Shown: piece after piece, positions 32,396 to 38,634 of the stretch
Layout: every line of letters starts with the position of its first letter
Position numbering within the stretch: the first letter of the stretch is position 1
IMG/VR virus record: IMGVR_UViG_3300025133_000049
Location: 1 to 64,000 of that record
DNA length: 64,000 nucleotides
Reading direction: 5' to 3' (one strand)
Source of the DNA: a virus
Made by a program: the position numbers and the translations under genes
The notes under the pieces: model-generated
Databases searched by the model: none
What the model was told of the DNA's origin: nothing
The model's input: only the letters and a program-made list of their open reading frames with translations

Positions 32396-32418
32396 GATTG
32401 TGTTATTTAGTGTGATTT

Positions 32419-32459
32419 GTAAAACCAAGGCCAACACATTACATGTTGACCTGGTTTAC
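32419..32459 (-). ncRNA. ~16-bp hairpin between early genes
   Basis: Arms at 32419-32436 and 32444-32459 (with two single-base bulges) around a 7-nt loop; in the leftward RNA one C-A mismatch becomes a G-U pair. It lies 17 bp past the stop of the 56-aa gene (32476) and lacks a good U tract. Not a standard terminator. Confidence 0.6.
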
Positions 32460-32475
32460 ACACACAAATTATACT

Positions 32476-32646
32476 CTAATCTAATTTATTTAAAATGTCA
32501 TTAATAAACCCACCCTGTTGGGTACGTCTATTTTTACGCTTTACTTGTCGTTCAATCTTGTGGTCTTGTATATCACGGTTAAACTTACTCTCTCTGTATA
32601 GATAGTGAAGTGTTGCTAATACAATTCCAATGGCTAAGGGTGTCAT
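32476..32646 (-). CDS. small membrane-anchored basic protein, 56 aa
   Basis: N-terminal hydrophobic segment (TPLAIGIVLATLHYLY) followed by a strongly basic region (KIERQVKRKNRR) and a short helix ending ILNKLD. A signal-anchor with cytoplasmic basic tail is likely. It lies between two non-coding spacers, one of them 557 bp. Confidence 0.68.
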   Translation of the reverse strand: MTPLAIGIVLATLHYLYRESKFNRDIQDHKIERQVKRKNRRTQQGGFINDILNKLD

Positions 32647-33203
32647 TTGTTTGAAATTTAATTAATAATTCAGTGTGTTATTCGATAACCTAGGTTAATG
32701 TGTGAGCACAACAGTCGCAACTGCCTAGGGTTTACATATTTTAAAAACTCTTCAGCTTTCATGCAGGACTGCTCTGTGTTTGTTTATCTTCAAGCTGAAG
32801 AGTTAAAAGGTAAAGCCCACAACACGCCAAACAGTTGTGGTAGTACTTGGATAATGGTATTGCCTGCTCGATTACCATTGTTTAATACCTGCGTATACAT
32901 AGCAGTCCGAGGTATCCTATTTGAGTACTATTGAGTGATTTAGGCCTACTCAAGCTTTATAGTATTTTACAGTAATACTATACTGTGTGAGTTAGCTAGG
33001 ACTCTTAGAACCACATAATGGTCTTATTTGAATGCCTTTATATGCTTGGCCTAGCTATTAGTTCTCCAGGTGTTATTTAGTTGTCAATCTGCAGTGAGCT
33101 ATATATCATGAGGTGCTATGCTCTTGAGTCTATTACCTGAGAGTTGTGAGTGTTTGTATGATCTTAATTCATGGGCGATAACACTCTAACCCTTACGTGC
33201 AAT
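32647..33203 (-). ncRNA. 557-bp structured non-coding spacer
   Basis: No frame is credible; a 78-codon + frame overlaps inverted repeats. (1) 32718-32837: nested CAACTG/CAGTTG, GGGTTTAC (32728-32735)/GTAAAGCCC (32810-32818), and a perfect 13-bp AACTCTTCAGCTT (32746-32758)/AAGCTGAAGAGTT (32792-32804) with 33-nt loop. (2) 32841-32930: TAGTACT/AGTACTA, GGATA/TATCC, AATGGTA/TACCATT. (3) 32940-33057: TAGGCC/GGCCTA, TAGCTAGG/CCTAGCTA, and 8-bp ATAGTATT/AATACTAT with 7-nt loop. (4) 33070-33184: GTGTTAT/ATAACAC. A 12-nt palindrome TAACCTAGGTTA lies at 32686-32697. This looks like several folded RNAs in series. Not tRNAs: no T-loop motif. Confidence 0.6.
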
Positions 33204-33446
33204 TTACATTGTAATGAATAAGTAGATAGCTCCTAACCATATTGCCAGTGTTATCAATATAACCAGTAGGCAACCAATGTTAGCGCCTACTACTCTATCT
33301 TGATACTCTTGTATTTCGTCTCTTTTATTTTGTAGTTCTTGATACTTATTAGTATGTTCTTGATATTTACTTTCTTGTTCTTGGTATTTATGTACTAGTT
33401 CTGGATCTTTACCAATAAGATCAATTAGTTTATCGTTATTTTTCAT
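33204..33446 (-). CDS. coiled-coil protein with C-terminal membrane anchor, 80 aa
   Basis: Residues ~15-50 contain near repeats of KYQE (KYQEQES, KYQEHTN, KYQELQNK) that form a coiled coil, followed by VVGANIGCLLVILITLAIWL as membrane segment and a short tail. The arrangement is the same as in gene 30268-30555, though the sequences differ. Possibly a membrane-tethered early factor; function unknown. Confidence 0.75.
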   Translation of the reverse strand: MKNNDKLIDLIGKDPELVHKYQEQESKYQEHTNKYQELQNKRDEIQEYQDRVVGANIGCLLVILITLAIWLGAIYLFITM

Positions 33447-33643
33447 GGGTGTGTGTTTAATAAATGATTCATTGCTTGCTCTTTACTATTAAAATATCTT
33501 GACTCTCTTGTGTATGGTCCTTCATCACACATTCTACCAACATAATATCCAGCGTTGGATCTTAATACTTGTAGTTCCGTGATACCTGTTACACCTTCTT
33601 CATCAGTGTAAATGAACGTTGATCTTAATTTATCTAGTTTCAT
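33443..33643 (-). CDS. hypothetical protein, 66 aa
   Basis: Small alpha/beta protein (LRSTFIYTDEEGVTGITELQVL) with a Cys near ~40 and a C-terminal helix (SKEQAMNHLLNTH). It overlaps the next gene by 4 bp. Its start lies inside the stop of the 31-aa membrane peptide (ATGA). Unknown function. Confidence 0.7.
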   Translation of the reverse strand: MKLDKLRSTFIYTDEEGVTGITELQVLRSNAGYYVGRMCDEGPYTRESRYFNSKEQAMNHLLNTHP

Positions 33644-33735
33644 AGTTGTTTAGTGTTATGGTGTTGGTAAACTAAAACTATTACTCCGGATATCATTAAA
33701 GTTATTCCTATGATTAGCATTATTGTAGTTTCCAT
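33640..33735 (-). CDS. tiny membrane peptide, 31 aa
   Basis: METTIMLIIGITLMISGVIV is hydrophobic, tail VYQHHNTKQL is polar with two His. ATG at 33735; stop overlaps the next ATG as ATGA. One of the tiny membrane peptides of the block. Confidence 0.65.
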   Translation of the reverse strand: METTIMLIIGITLMISGVIVLVYQHHNTKQL

Positions 33736-33742
33736 TGTGTAG

Positions 33743-33889
33743 TTATTTATTGTTCTTGTACATCAATACCAGGAATATTACTGCTAATATTGCTACTGGT
33801 ATTAATGCTATTGGTCCAAACATGTATGCTACGATACATGCTAATATGGCTGCTTCGCCTCCTCCTGTTGATCTTATTGGTCCTAACAT
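33743..33889 (-). CDS. small membrane peptide, 48 aa
   Basis: MLGPIRSTGGGEAAILACIV leads into two short hydrophobic stretches (ILACIVAYMFGPIALIPV and AILAVIFLVLM) with a Pro/Gly break, so it may cross the membrane twice or form a re-entrant loop. Ends KNNK. Lies 2 bp from the stop of the upstream gene and 7 bp before the next gene. Confidence 0.65.
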   Translation of the reverse strand: MLGPIRSTGGGEAAILACIVAYMFGPIALIPVAILAVIFLVLMYKNNK

Positions 33890-33891
33890 GA

Positions 33892-34152
33892 TTAGTGTCT
33901 TAAAGCATTTTCACTTACTGTATCATTTACAAATGCAAGTGCATCCCATATTGATACTATGGCTTGATCGTGCATTAGTTCTTTAACACCATTAACTTGC
34001 CTAATGTAAGAATAATATACTAATACTGAAGGACTACCATTGCCCTTATGTCCTTTATACTTTATAGTTCTCCAATATTTAGGCTTTACTTCATTAACTA
34101 AGTATTGATGTAATAGCTTATCCAAGTGGGTTTTAATATTATCTTGTTCCAT
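33892..34152 (-). CDS. hypothetical protein, 86 aa
   Basis: Basic N-terminal half (KTHLDKLLHQYLVNEVKPKYWRTIKYKGHKG is the region; Lys/His/Tyr-rich) and a C-terminal helical part with a WDALAF core. No membrane segment. Stop lies close to the start of the 48-aa membrane gene. Unknown function. Confidence 0.7.
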   Translation of the reverse strand: MEQDNIKTHLDKLLHQYLVNEVKPKYWRTIKYKGHKGNGSPSVLVYYSYIRQVNGVKELMHDQAIVSIWDALAFVNDTVSENALRH

Positions 34153-34162
34153 TGTGTATGAT

Positions 34163-34315
34163 TTAAAATGTTGTTTCTACTGGATGATTACGAGCATCAA
34201 GCTCATCTTCCATATCTAGGTCCATTTGTAGTCTATTCATCATTTGTACAGACTCTTCAGATACTTTTAGGTTATCATATAACCATTGTTTCAAGTGTGA
34301 TTGTTTGTGTTGCAT
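34163..34315 (-). CDS. small helical protein, 50 aa
   Basis: Opens MQHKQSHLKQWLYDNLKV, middle acidic/Met-rich helix, ends HPVETTF. Preceded by a leader of CACACAATG type that recurs before several early genes (34152 is similar). First coding gene after the 526-bp structured spacer. Unknown function. Confidence 0.68.
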   Translation of the reverse strand: MQHKQSHLKQWLYDNLKVSEESVQMMNRLQMDLDMEDELDARNHPVETTF

Positions 34316-34841
34316 TGTGTGTGATTTAATGTTATATTAATAAGACAAGGTAGGCTAGCCTCTGTATACCTAAAACATCGGACGGACTAGCTCTATTAAA
34401 CCTTATCTTGTATTAATGTAATGCTAACTTACGTGCTAGTCAATTAGGCTTACGGTTCATTACCGGATTACAAGCATTACATTATGTACTCTGTTACTGT
34501 TATTAAATATTAATTAACCATAACCTCCGTAAAGGTATCATTCACTCTAAGTAGTATATTCCAAGTCATCATGTGACAAGTTAGATAGTTGGTTGGTGTA
34601 TTCCGCACCTACTCTTAGTGTTAATTAATGTACTTCTGTTATGTATGGTCAAAGTGTACCATGTATTGTTTATGTAATATAAATGAGGCTAAACTAGTGC
34701 TAGCGTACTATCACTAATATGCCTAATATGTGGGTGAGGTGACTGTCACCCTTCCTCCATCTCACTTATCGTACTAATGAGTTAGGCCTGTCGTACTAGG
34801 CTGTTTGGCCTAAACAATAAAGGGTCCGAAGACCCTAATTG
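34316..34841 (-). ncRNA. 526-bp structured non-coding spacer
   Basis: No credible reading frame. Inverted repeats in order: AAGACAAGG (34342-34350)/CCTTATCTT (34401-34409), one C-A mismatch that becomes G-U leftward; perfect 12-bp TAATGTAATGCT (34414-34425)/AGCATTACATTA (34473-34484), enclosing CGGT/ACCG (34453-34456/34462-34465); ATGGT/ACCAT near 34645-34660; GGTGA/TCACC near 34738-34750; TTAGGCC (34782-34788)/GGCCTAA (34807-34813); and the terminator at 34821-34836. Downstream of the first early gene and its terminator, so readthrough or an internal promoter would be needed to make it. Several folded RNAs in series are likely. Confidence 0.6.
34810..34836 (-). terminator. UUCG-tetraloop terminator after the first early gene
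   Basis: In - strand RNA: AGGGUC-UUCG-GACCCU (34821-34836) followed by UUUAUUGUUU, placed 6 bp after the stop at 34842. It isolates the first early gene (34842-35270) from the small-gene array and implies strong expression of that gene. Confidence 0.85.
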
Positions 34842-35270
34842 TTATACTTCATTAACGTTAGTTACCCTAAAGCGACCTTCGCTTTTCTTGACAGCTTGCT
34901 TCCAATTGCTAATGGCTTTGATACCATTATCATTGTCCTTGTAGGCATCCTTGACCTCGTCAAGATCTAATCCAACAGGTTCCTGTTTTGCTAAGTCGAC
35001 AGTAATGTCGTCTTCAGGTGCGTAAGCTCCGCCTGTAATCTCTTCATACAATTCATTGCTTATGGTTCTACCTAAGCGCATACCGTTAGGTGTTTCTACC
35101 ATGATATGAAATCCATTACCACTCTTATTCTCGCGGATGACCGCAGGGAATCCTTCGAGAGTTGCTACTGTTTCCCATAGCTTTAATCCTCCTTGTTCAC
35201 TATTAGTTCCTTCGAAGAACGCTTTGTGTTCTTTCGTGAACACCATTGTTGTTTCTTTTAAATCTGACAT
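34842..35270 (-). CDS. first leftward early protein, 142 aa
   Basis: Soluble, acidic protein: N-terminal part with VFTKEHKAFFEG and GGLKLWETVATL, middle strand-rich with PNGMRLGRTI, acidic mid-region (DDITVDLAKQEP), basic C-terminal part (NWKQAVKKSEGRFRV). It is the first gene of the leftward block, monocistronic by its terminator, and faces the rightward block across a 274-bp control region. Position and isolation suggest a highly expressed early regulator or host-takeover protein; sequence shows no DNA-binding motif. Confidence 0.75.
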   Translation of the reverse strand: MSDLKETTMVFTKEHKAFFEGTNSEQGGLKLWETVATLEGFPAVIRENKSGNGFHIMVETPNGMRLGRTISNELYEEITGGAYAPEDDITVDLAKQEPVGLDLDEVKDAYKDNDNGIKAISNWKQAVKKSEGRFRVTNVNEV

Positions 35271-35544
35271 GATTATTATTATTTAAATTATTAATTTATT
35301 TATAGCCACCCTAGTGTGCCGATATGATACACGGGGGTGGTGTTACTATGTGGTCCCCGCTCAAAATAACCCGGATATATTATTGTGATAAGGGTACAAA
35401 AAAATATAAAAAATTTTGGTACACTAGAGATTTATAGTTATCTTTACCTCATGATAAACAAGTGTACCAATCTAATGCGTAAATGATACTATACTGTATA
35501 TCTTTTACCGATTGAAATGGTACACCTTTAAACCCGCATAGAAT
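35271..35544. promoter_or_regulatory. divergent control region between leftward and rightward blocks
   Basis: 274 bp without coding sequence. It contains a perfect 10-bp inverted repeat, TTGGTACACT (35416-35425) and AGTGTACCAA (35461-35470), with partial copies GGTACA at 35393-35398 and GGTACAC at 35519-35525. There is also a stem CCACCC..GTGT / ACAC..GGGTGG (35306-35340) in the leader of the leftward gene, and A/T tracts at 35399-35415. The repeated GGTACAC is a candidate operator or origin iteron. A leftward TATATTTT near 35405 resembles the -7 element; I see no perfect promoter. Confidence 0.5.
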
Positions 35545-35739
35545 ATGGAAAGTTACACAATAAGCTACAAATACAAAGGAAAGTGGCACAGAGCTATTCA
35601 CTTCGAAGGAGACTTCACTTTAGATAAGGCTAGAGATGACGCAGATGCTATAGCAGAAGAACAACCCGGCAGACCAATACAGTTAAAGCTTAGGTATTAT
35701 CCAGAGCCAAAATTATCACCTAGAAGTAAACTAGTATGA
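35545..35739 (+). CDS. small hypothetical protein, 64 aa
   Basis: N-terminal Tyr-rich beta segment (SYTISYKYKGKWHRAI), a helix with DKARDDADAIAEEQ, and a basic tail. It starts the rightward block. The stop overlaps the next start by 4 bp. The fold resembles small phage modulators, but no family is recognised. Confidence 0.72.
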   Translation: MESYTISYKYKGKWHRAIHFEGDFTLDKARDDADAIAEEQPGRPIQLKLRYYPEPKLSPRSKLV

Positions 35740-36569
35740 AAGTAGCAGCAGGACAAATAAGAGCTAATCAACCAGGTGAATTCCGCACAGGATTTTTCTA
35801 CGAGGATATTGTAGATGGTGCTACGTGGGGTGAAGCAGCAGAGGTTACTACACCTACAGGTACAATAGAAAAAGTATTAATACTAGATCAGGTACCAATT
35901 AAGATCCCGTATATGCAGGTGTACTATGCGCGTAAAATCAAAGGGATTAAAGACCCATTCATAGCAGAGGTTCTTAGGGACTTTATGTTTTTCAATGAAG
36001 GGATAGACCAGGCTGGTATTAGTAAGTTGGTATCTTTTATAGTGAGATACTTGTGCTTACCAGCAGCAGGAATTACATATGAAACTTTATACCCGGTAGC
36101 TTATGAAATGATACCACACTTACCAGACCCAGAACTACTGTATGATCAGGTTATCTTATTTCAACGTGGTAGTTTGTTGCCGGCCAAAGAAAGAAAAAGC
36201 ATGAGCCTGCAAGTACGAGGTATGAGGAACAGTTACCTCTTTGGGGAAATCATTCATAATGCAACCTTAGCTGCAATTGACAAAAGTCACCCTAAATTGA
36301 AGATCACCAAATTTAAGGTTCTGGAAGAAACAGCCTCTAGTGGTAGAGAAATCAAATCTGTCAAAACATTAAACGTCCATATTAAGGAGGAAACAGAGCA
36401 TGTTTTAGACGTGGCTAATTCACACAGGCATTTTACTACAGGAAAGTCTTTGAATAAATATAAAAAATTCTTAGCTTTACCACCTATGTCGGTGCGAGAT
36501 ATGAGCGCTACATTAGGGGTTAGTAAATCAACTGTAATGAAATACCGCGAAGTACATGACCAAGAATGA
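35736..36569 (+). CDS. putative DNA-binding protein with C-terminal HTH, 277 aa
   Basis: A globular N-terminal part of ~240 residues has no recognisable motif, but residues ~252-272 read MSVRDMSATLGVSKSTVMKY, a classical helix-turn-helix (DxSATLGVSxSTV). It could be a transcription regulator for the late genes or a small terminase subunit; TerS often carries an N-terminal HTH, so the C-terminal position favours a regulator. It overlaps the next small gene by 14 bp. Rightward block, upstream of the packaging genes. Confidence 0.7.
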   Translation: MKVAAGQIRANQPGEFRTGFFYEDIVDGATWGEAAEVTTPTGTIEKVLILDQVPIKIPYMQVYYARKIKGIKDPFIAEVLRDFMFFNEGIDQAGISKLVSFIVRYLCLPAAGITYETLYPVAYEMIPHLPDPELLYDQVILFQRGSLLPAKERKSMSLQVRGMRNSYLFGEIIHNATLAAIDKSHPKLKITKFKVLEETASSGREIKSVKTLNVHIKEETEHVLDVANSHRHFTTGKSLNKYKKFLALPPMSVRDMSATLGVSKSTVMKYREVHDQE

Positions 36570-36687
36570 TATAATAGTAACAACATTATGCCACTACCCA
36601 ATGTTCGATGGAGTAGTCGAAGTGGATCAAAACTACAATGGAACAGTAATTAAAATAAAAGTACATAAATACGAAGATTATGAGTAA
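36556..36687 (+). CDS. small hypothetical protein, 43 aa
   Basis: ATG at 36556 (inside the HTH gene, other frame) and TAA at 36685-36687. Starts MTKNDIIVTTLCHYPMFDG and continues as a beta-rich stretch (VVEVDQNYNGTVIKIKVHK), ending in EDYE. The beta-strand periodicity and overlap with both neighbours (14 and 8 bp) support it as a real gene. Function unknown. Confidence 0.68.
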   Translation: MTKNDIIVTTLCHYPMFDGVVEVDQNYNGTVIKIKVHKYEDYE

Positions 36688-36988
36688 AAAAGGAGAAAAG
36701 AAGTTAGTTGATGATAAGCTAACTGAGAAGGACGTTAAAGATGCAACCGCTGAGGTGGGTGCTATTGAGGACAAAGAGGAAGAAGAAAAGCCTGAAAAGG
36801 TATATGTACCCAAAGTTCTTTTTACAAAGAAATGGGGTAAGCACTTTCCAGGCGACACAAAACAGGTTCACATAGAACTTATAAAGGAAGCCAAGCAGTC
36901 AGTTGATCAATACCATTCGGGCCAACTTGGAGTATTCACCAGTAAAGACCAGAAAGGAGGGTTTGTATCTAAGGTTCTAGCGTTGTAG
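36680..36988 (+). CDS. hypothetical protein with charged N-terminus, 102 aa
   Basis: First ~40 residues are Lys/Glu/Asp-rich and disordered; the rest is a small alpha/beta domain (VPKVLFTKKWGKHFPGDTKQ, HSGQLGVFTSKDQKGGF). Followed within 50 bp by a strong terminator, so it ends the first rightward transcript. No family recognised. Confidence 0.72.
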   Translation: MSKKGEKKLVDDKLTEKDVKDATAEVGAIEDKEEEEKPEKVYVPKVLFTKKWGKHFPGDTKQVHIELIKEAKQSVDQYHSGQLGVFTSKDQKGGFVSKVLAL

Positions 36989-37035
36989 TTTCGGTCCCAG
37001 ATGGGGCACGAAAAACAACATATCTTGAAATTGCG

Positions 37036-37056
37036 AGCGCCCTAGCGGGCGCTTTT
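37036..37056 (+). terminator. intrinsic terminator after the first rightward operon
   Basis: Seven-bp stem AGCGCCC (37036-37042) with GGGCGCT (37047-37053), TAGC loop, and a T-rich tail. It separates 35545-36988 from the late operon, which has its own promoter at 37074-37107. Confidence 0.8.
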
Positions 37057-37073
37057 GTATTTAATAACAAAAA

Positions 37074-37107
37074 TTGTTTCGTATTATAATAATTTTTATT
37101 ACCTTTG
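37074..37107 (+). promoter_or_regulatory. late/packaging operon promoter
   Basis: TTG at 37074-37076 and TACCTTTG at 37100-37107 (exact TAnnTTTG) with the ATG 22 bp further. The leader contains AACAACAAAAG (37112-37122), which also follows the promoter at 44119-44126; the shared leader suggests co-regulation of the packaging and capsid operons. The -33 spacing is slightly long. Confidence 0.7.
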
Positions 37108-37129
37108 TCAGAACAACAAAAGATAAAAT

Positions 37130-37729
37130 ATGGACATCCTACAAAACAAGACAGTCGTGATCCCTATACAAGCTGGATCAGGAGAACTGCTCAAGACTTA
37201 CTTGAGGATATTTCTCGCGAAGATACGACTAACAGAAAATCAATTAGATGTCGCAAGTGCTTTAATCCCTAGATACGCTCAGTATGTAAATGATGGGGTA
37301 AGAGAACCTTACGCATCAACCTTATTATTCTCTACCAAAAACAGAAAAGATATAGCTAAGGAGCTTAAAATATCACAGGCCCATATGAACAATACGTTCT
37401 CAGCCCTGTTGGATAAAGGTATCCTAGCTAAAAATACAGATATTGGATACATGTTAGATCCGGGATTAGTCCCATGTAATGAACTTATATTTAGGTTCTC
37501 AACAGAAGAGTATGAAAAACAAAGACAAGATACTCCGAGAAGTGTCGAAGAAGTTGAACCTACCCCTGAACCAAGTAGAGCAAGTAGTATTGAGCCAACT
37601 GAACCTGGCGCGTACAACAATGATGAACAAAACACAGAAGACAGTGTATCTGAGGAAAGTGGGTTATTGGATACCGACATCGATCAAGAAGAATCTTTAC
37701 GCCCAAAGATCACAGACCATTATGAATAA
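37130..37729 (+). CDS. winged-helix DNA-binding protein with acidic tail, 199 aa
   Basis: Residues ~65-110 fit a winged helix-turn-helix (NRKDIAKELKISQAHMNNTFSAL is the HTH region; LLDKGILAKNTDIGYML the wing). It starts with LNKT-like MDILQNKTVVIPIQ. The last ~70 residues are Glu/Pro/Ser-rich and disordered and overlap another reading frame (37512-37775) for 218 bp. The HTH resembles RepL-type or small terminase DNA-binding domains. First gene after the late promoter, upstream of the terminase, so regulator or TerS are both possible. Confidence 0.75.
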   Translation: MDILQNKTVVIPIQAGSGELLKTYLRIFLAKIRLTENQLDVASALIPRYAQYVNDGVREPYASTLLFSTKNRKDIAKELKISQAHMNNTFSALLDKGILAKNTDIGYMLDPGLVPCNELIFRFSTEEYEKQRQDTPRSVEEVEPTPEPSRASSIEPTEPGAYNNDEQNTEDSVSEESGLLDTDIDQEESLRPKITDHYE

Positions 37730-37775
37730 CAAACAACAATCAATTATAAACGAGGATGATCCTCTAGAATTTTAA
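37512..37775 (+). CDS. small HU/IHF-like or virion-associated protein, overprinted, 87 aa
   Basis: This frame starts at ATG 37512 within the acidic tail of the preceding gene and runs 46 bp past its stop. It has a far more globular sequence: KDKILREVSKKLNLPLNQ, VEQVVLSQLNLARTTM, then a strand-like YLRKVGYWIPTSIKKN and an acidic tail ending DDPLEF. The order resembles short HU/IHF-like or 'K..(I/V)...S......(L/I)P...V..(I/V)..SQ' proteins of Bacteroidota phages. The stop is 3 bp before the next ATG, a normal operon gap, whereas the upstream gene would otherwise leave 49 bp. I consider both frames to be translated. Confidence 0.62.
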   Translation: MKNKDKILREVSKKLNLPLNQVEQVVLSQLNLARTTMMNKTQKTVYLRKVGYWIPTSIKKNLYAQRSQTIMNNKQQSIINEDDPLEF

Positions 37776-37778
37776 ATT

Positions 37779-38531
37779 ATGAGTAAAGAAGCTAAATTAG
37801 TATTTGACATTACAAGTTTACCTACAGGATTATCACCAGCAGACTTTGTAAGAATGTATGACCAACATGGGCTGGTGTTTTGGGATAGTGAGAAAAACGG
37901 CATTAAACCCAAACTGTTCACAGGACCTGACCCATCAAAAGGAGAAGAAACAATTATTGTAGATACCAAAGGGAAAGAACTTGATCTAGAAACTTTCAAT
38001 AAAGAGTTCGTTGACCACGAGAAGTGGGATAAGGAATTACACTACTGTTTAAATTCAGCGGTTTATTATTGGAATAATTATGGATCCCCTGCTTACCCGG
38101 TCACTAGAGATAGTGAAGCAGCCTTCCTAAAGTCTCTCAATCTTTCAGACCTGTCCGATGTGAAGGACTCTGATGATGCGGCGAAACTTTGGGAAGCTCA
38201 GAAGGGTAAGGTAAAAGAAGCTCTAAAGCATGTAAACAAAGAACATCTTCAAGAAAGAGCTGTGGTTATGGAAGCTATGAAAGGAGCTTATTATGAAGAG
38301 GTGACTAAGATTGAAAAGGTTCTAGCTGATAAGGTAAAACTTCATGATAAGAATGGAGATAAGCTTATTGAAATTGAAGCTATCCAAAATATTGTAGGGA
38401 AAATTAAAACAGTTTCCCCTATCCCAGAGGAATACAGTAAGTATAGAAATAGAAAAATGAAGTGGGATCACCATATGTTAATAGCTACTGATTATGCAGT
38501 TCTATTAAATATAGCTTATAAATTACTTTAA
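37779..38531 (+). CDS. hypothetical protein upstream of terminase, 250 aa
   Basis: Acidic/aromatic N-terminal half (FDITSLPTGLSPADFVRMYD; HYCLNSAVYYWNNYGSPAYP) and a long helical C-terminal half ending WDHHMLIATDYAVLLNIAYKLL. A gene of this sort directly upstream of the terminase often supplies a packaging factor, but I find no ATPase or HTH motif. Conserved-looking Trp, Tyr and Pro residues suggest a folded globular domain. Position within the packaging cluster is the only functional hint. Confidence 0.75.
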   Translation: MSKEAKLVFDITSLPTGLSPADFVRMYDQHGLVFWDSEKNGIKPKLFTGPDPSKGEETIIVDTKGKELDLETFNKEFVDHEKWDKELHYCLNSAVYYWNNYGSPAYPVTRDSEAAFLKSLNLSDLSDVKDSDDAAKLWEAQKGKVKEALKHVNKEHLQERAVVMEAMKGAYYEEVTKIEKVLADKVKLHDKNGDKLIEIEAIQNIVGKIKTVSPIPEEYSKYRNRKMKWDHHMLIATDYAVLLNIAYKLL

Positions 38532-38532
38532 T

Positions 38533-38634
38533 ATGGTGGTAGTAAAAATTCAAACAGGTATGGATATCTTAGGTATCCAGCCTGTTTATGTAACACATTA
38601 TTTGTATGAGCATTCAACGACATCCGGTAGATAG
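38533..38634 (+). CDS. possible small protein, 33 aa
   Basis: ATG at 38533, TAG at 38632-38634. The start is next to the preceding stop, and the end overlaps the next gene by 29 bp. Sequence MVVVKIQTGMDILGIQPVYV then a short polar tail. It fills what would otherwise be a 74-bp gap in a tightly packed operon. Support is modest. Confidence 0.45.
   Translation: MVVVKIQTGMDILGIQPVYVTHYLYEHSTTSGR

Noticed and set aside
32698-32934. 78-codon + strand frame in the large early spacer
   Set aside because: It overlaps several inverted repeats, is Cys/Phe-rich, starts in a palindromic context and opposes the operon direction; treated as non-coding.
34316-34841. Could the structured spacers be tRNA clusters?
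   Set aside because: No GTTCRAA-type T loop, no 3' acceptor pattern and stem lengths (9-17 bp with 33-60-nt loops) do not fit tRNA cloverleaves on either strand.
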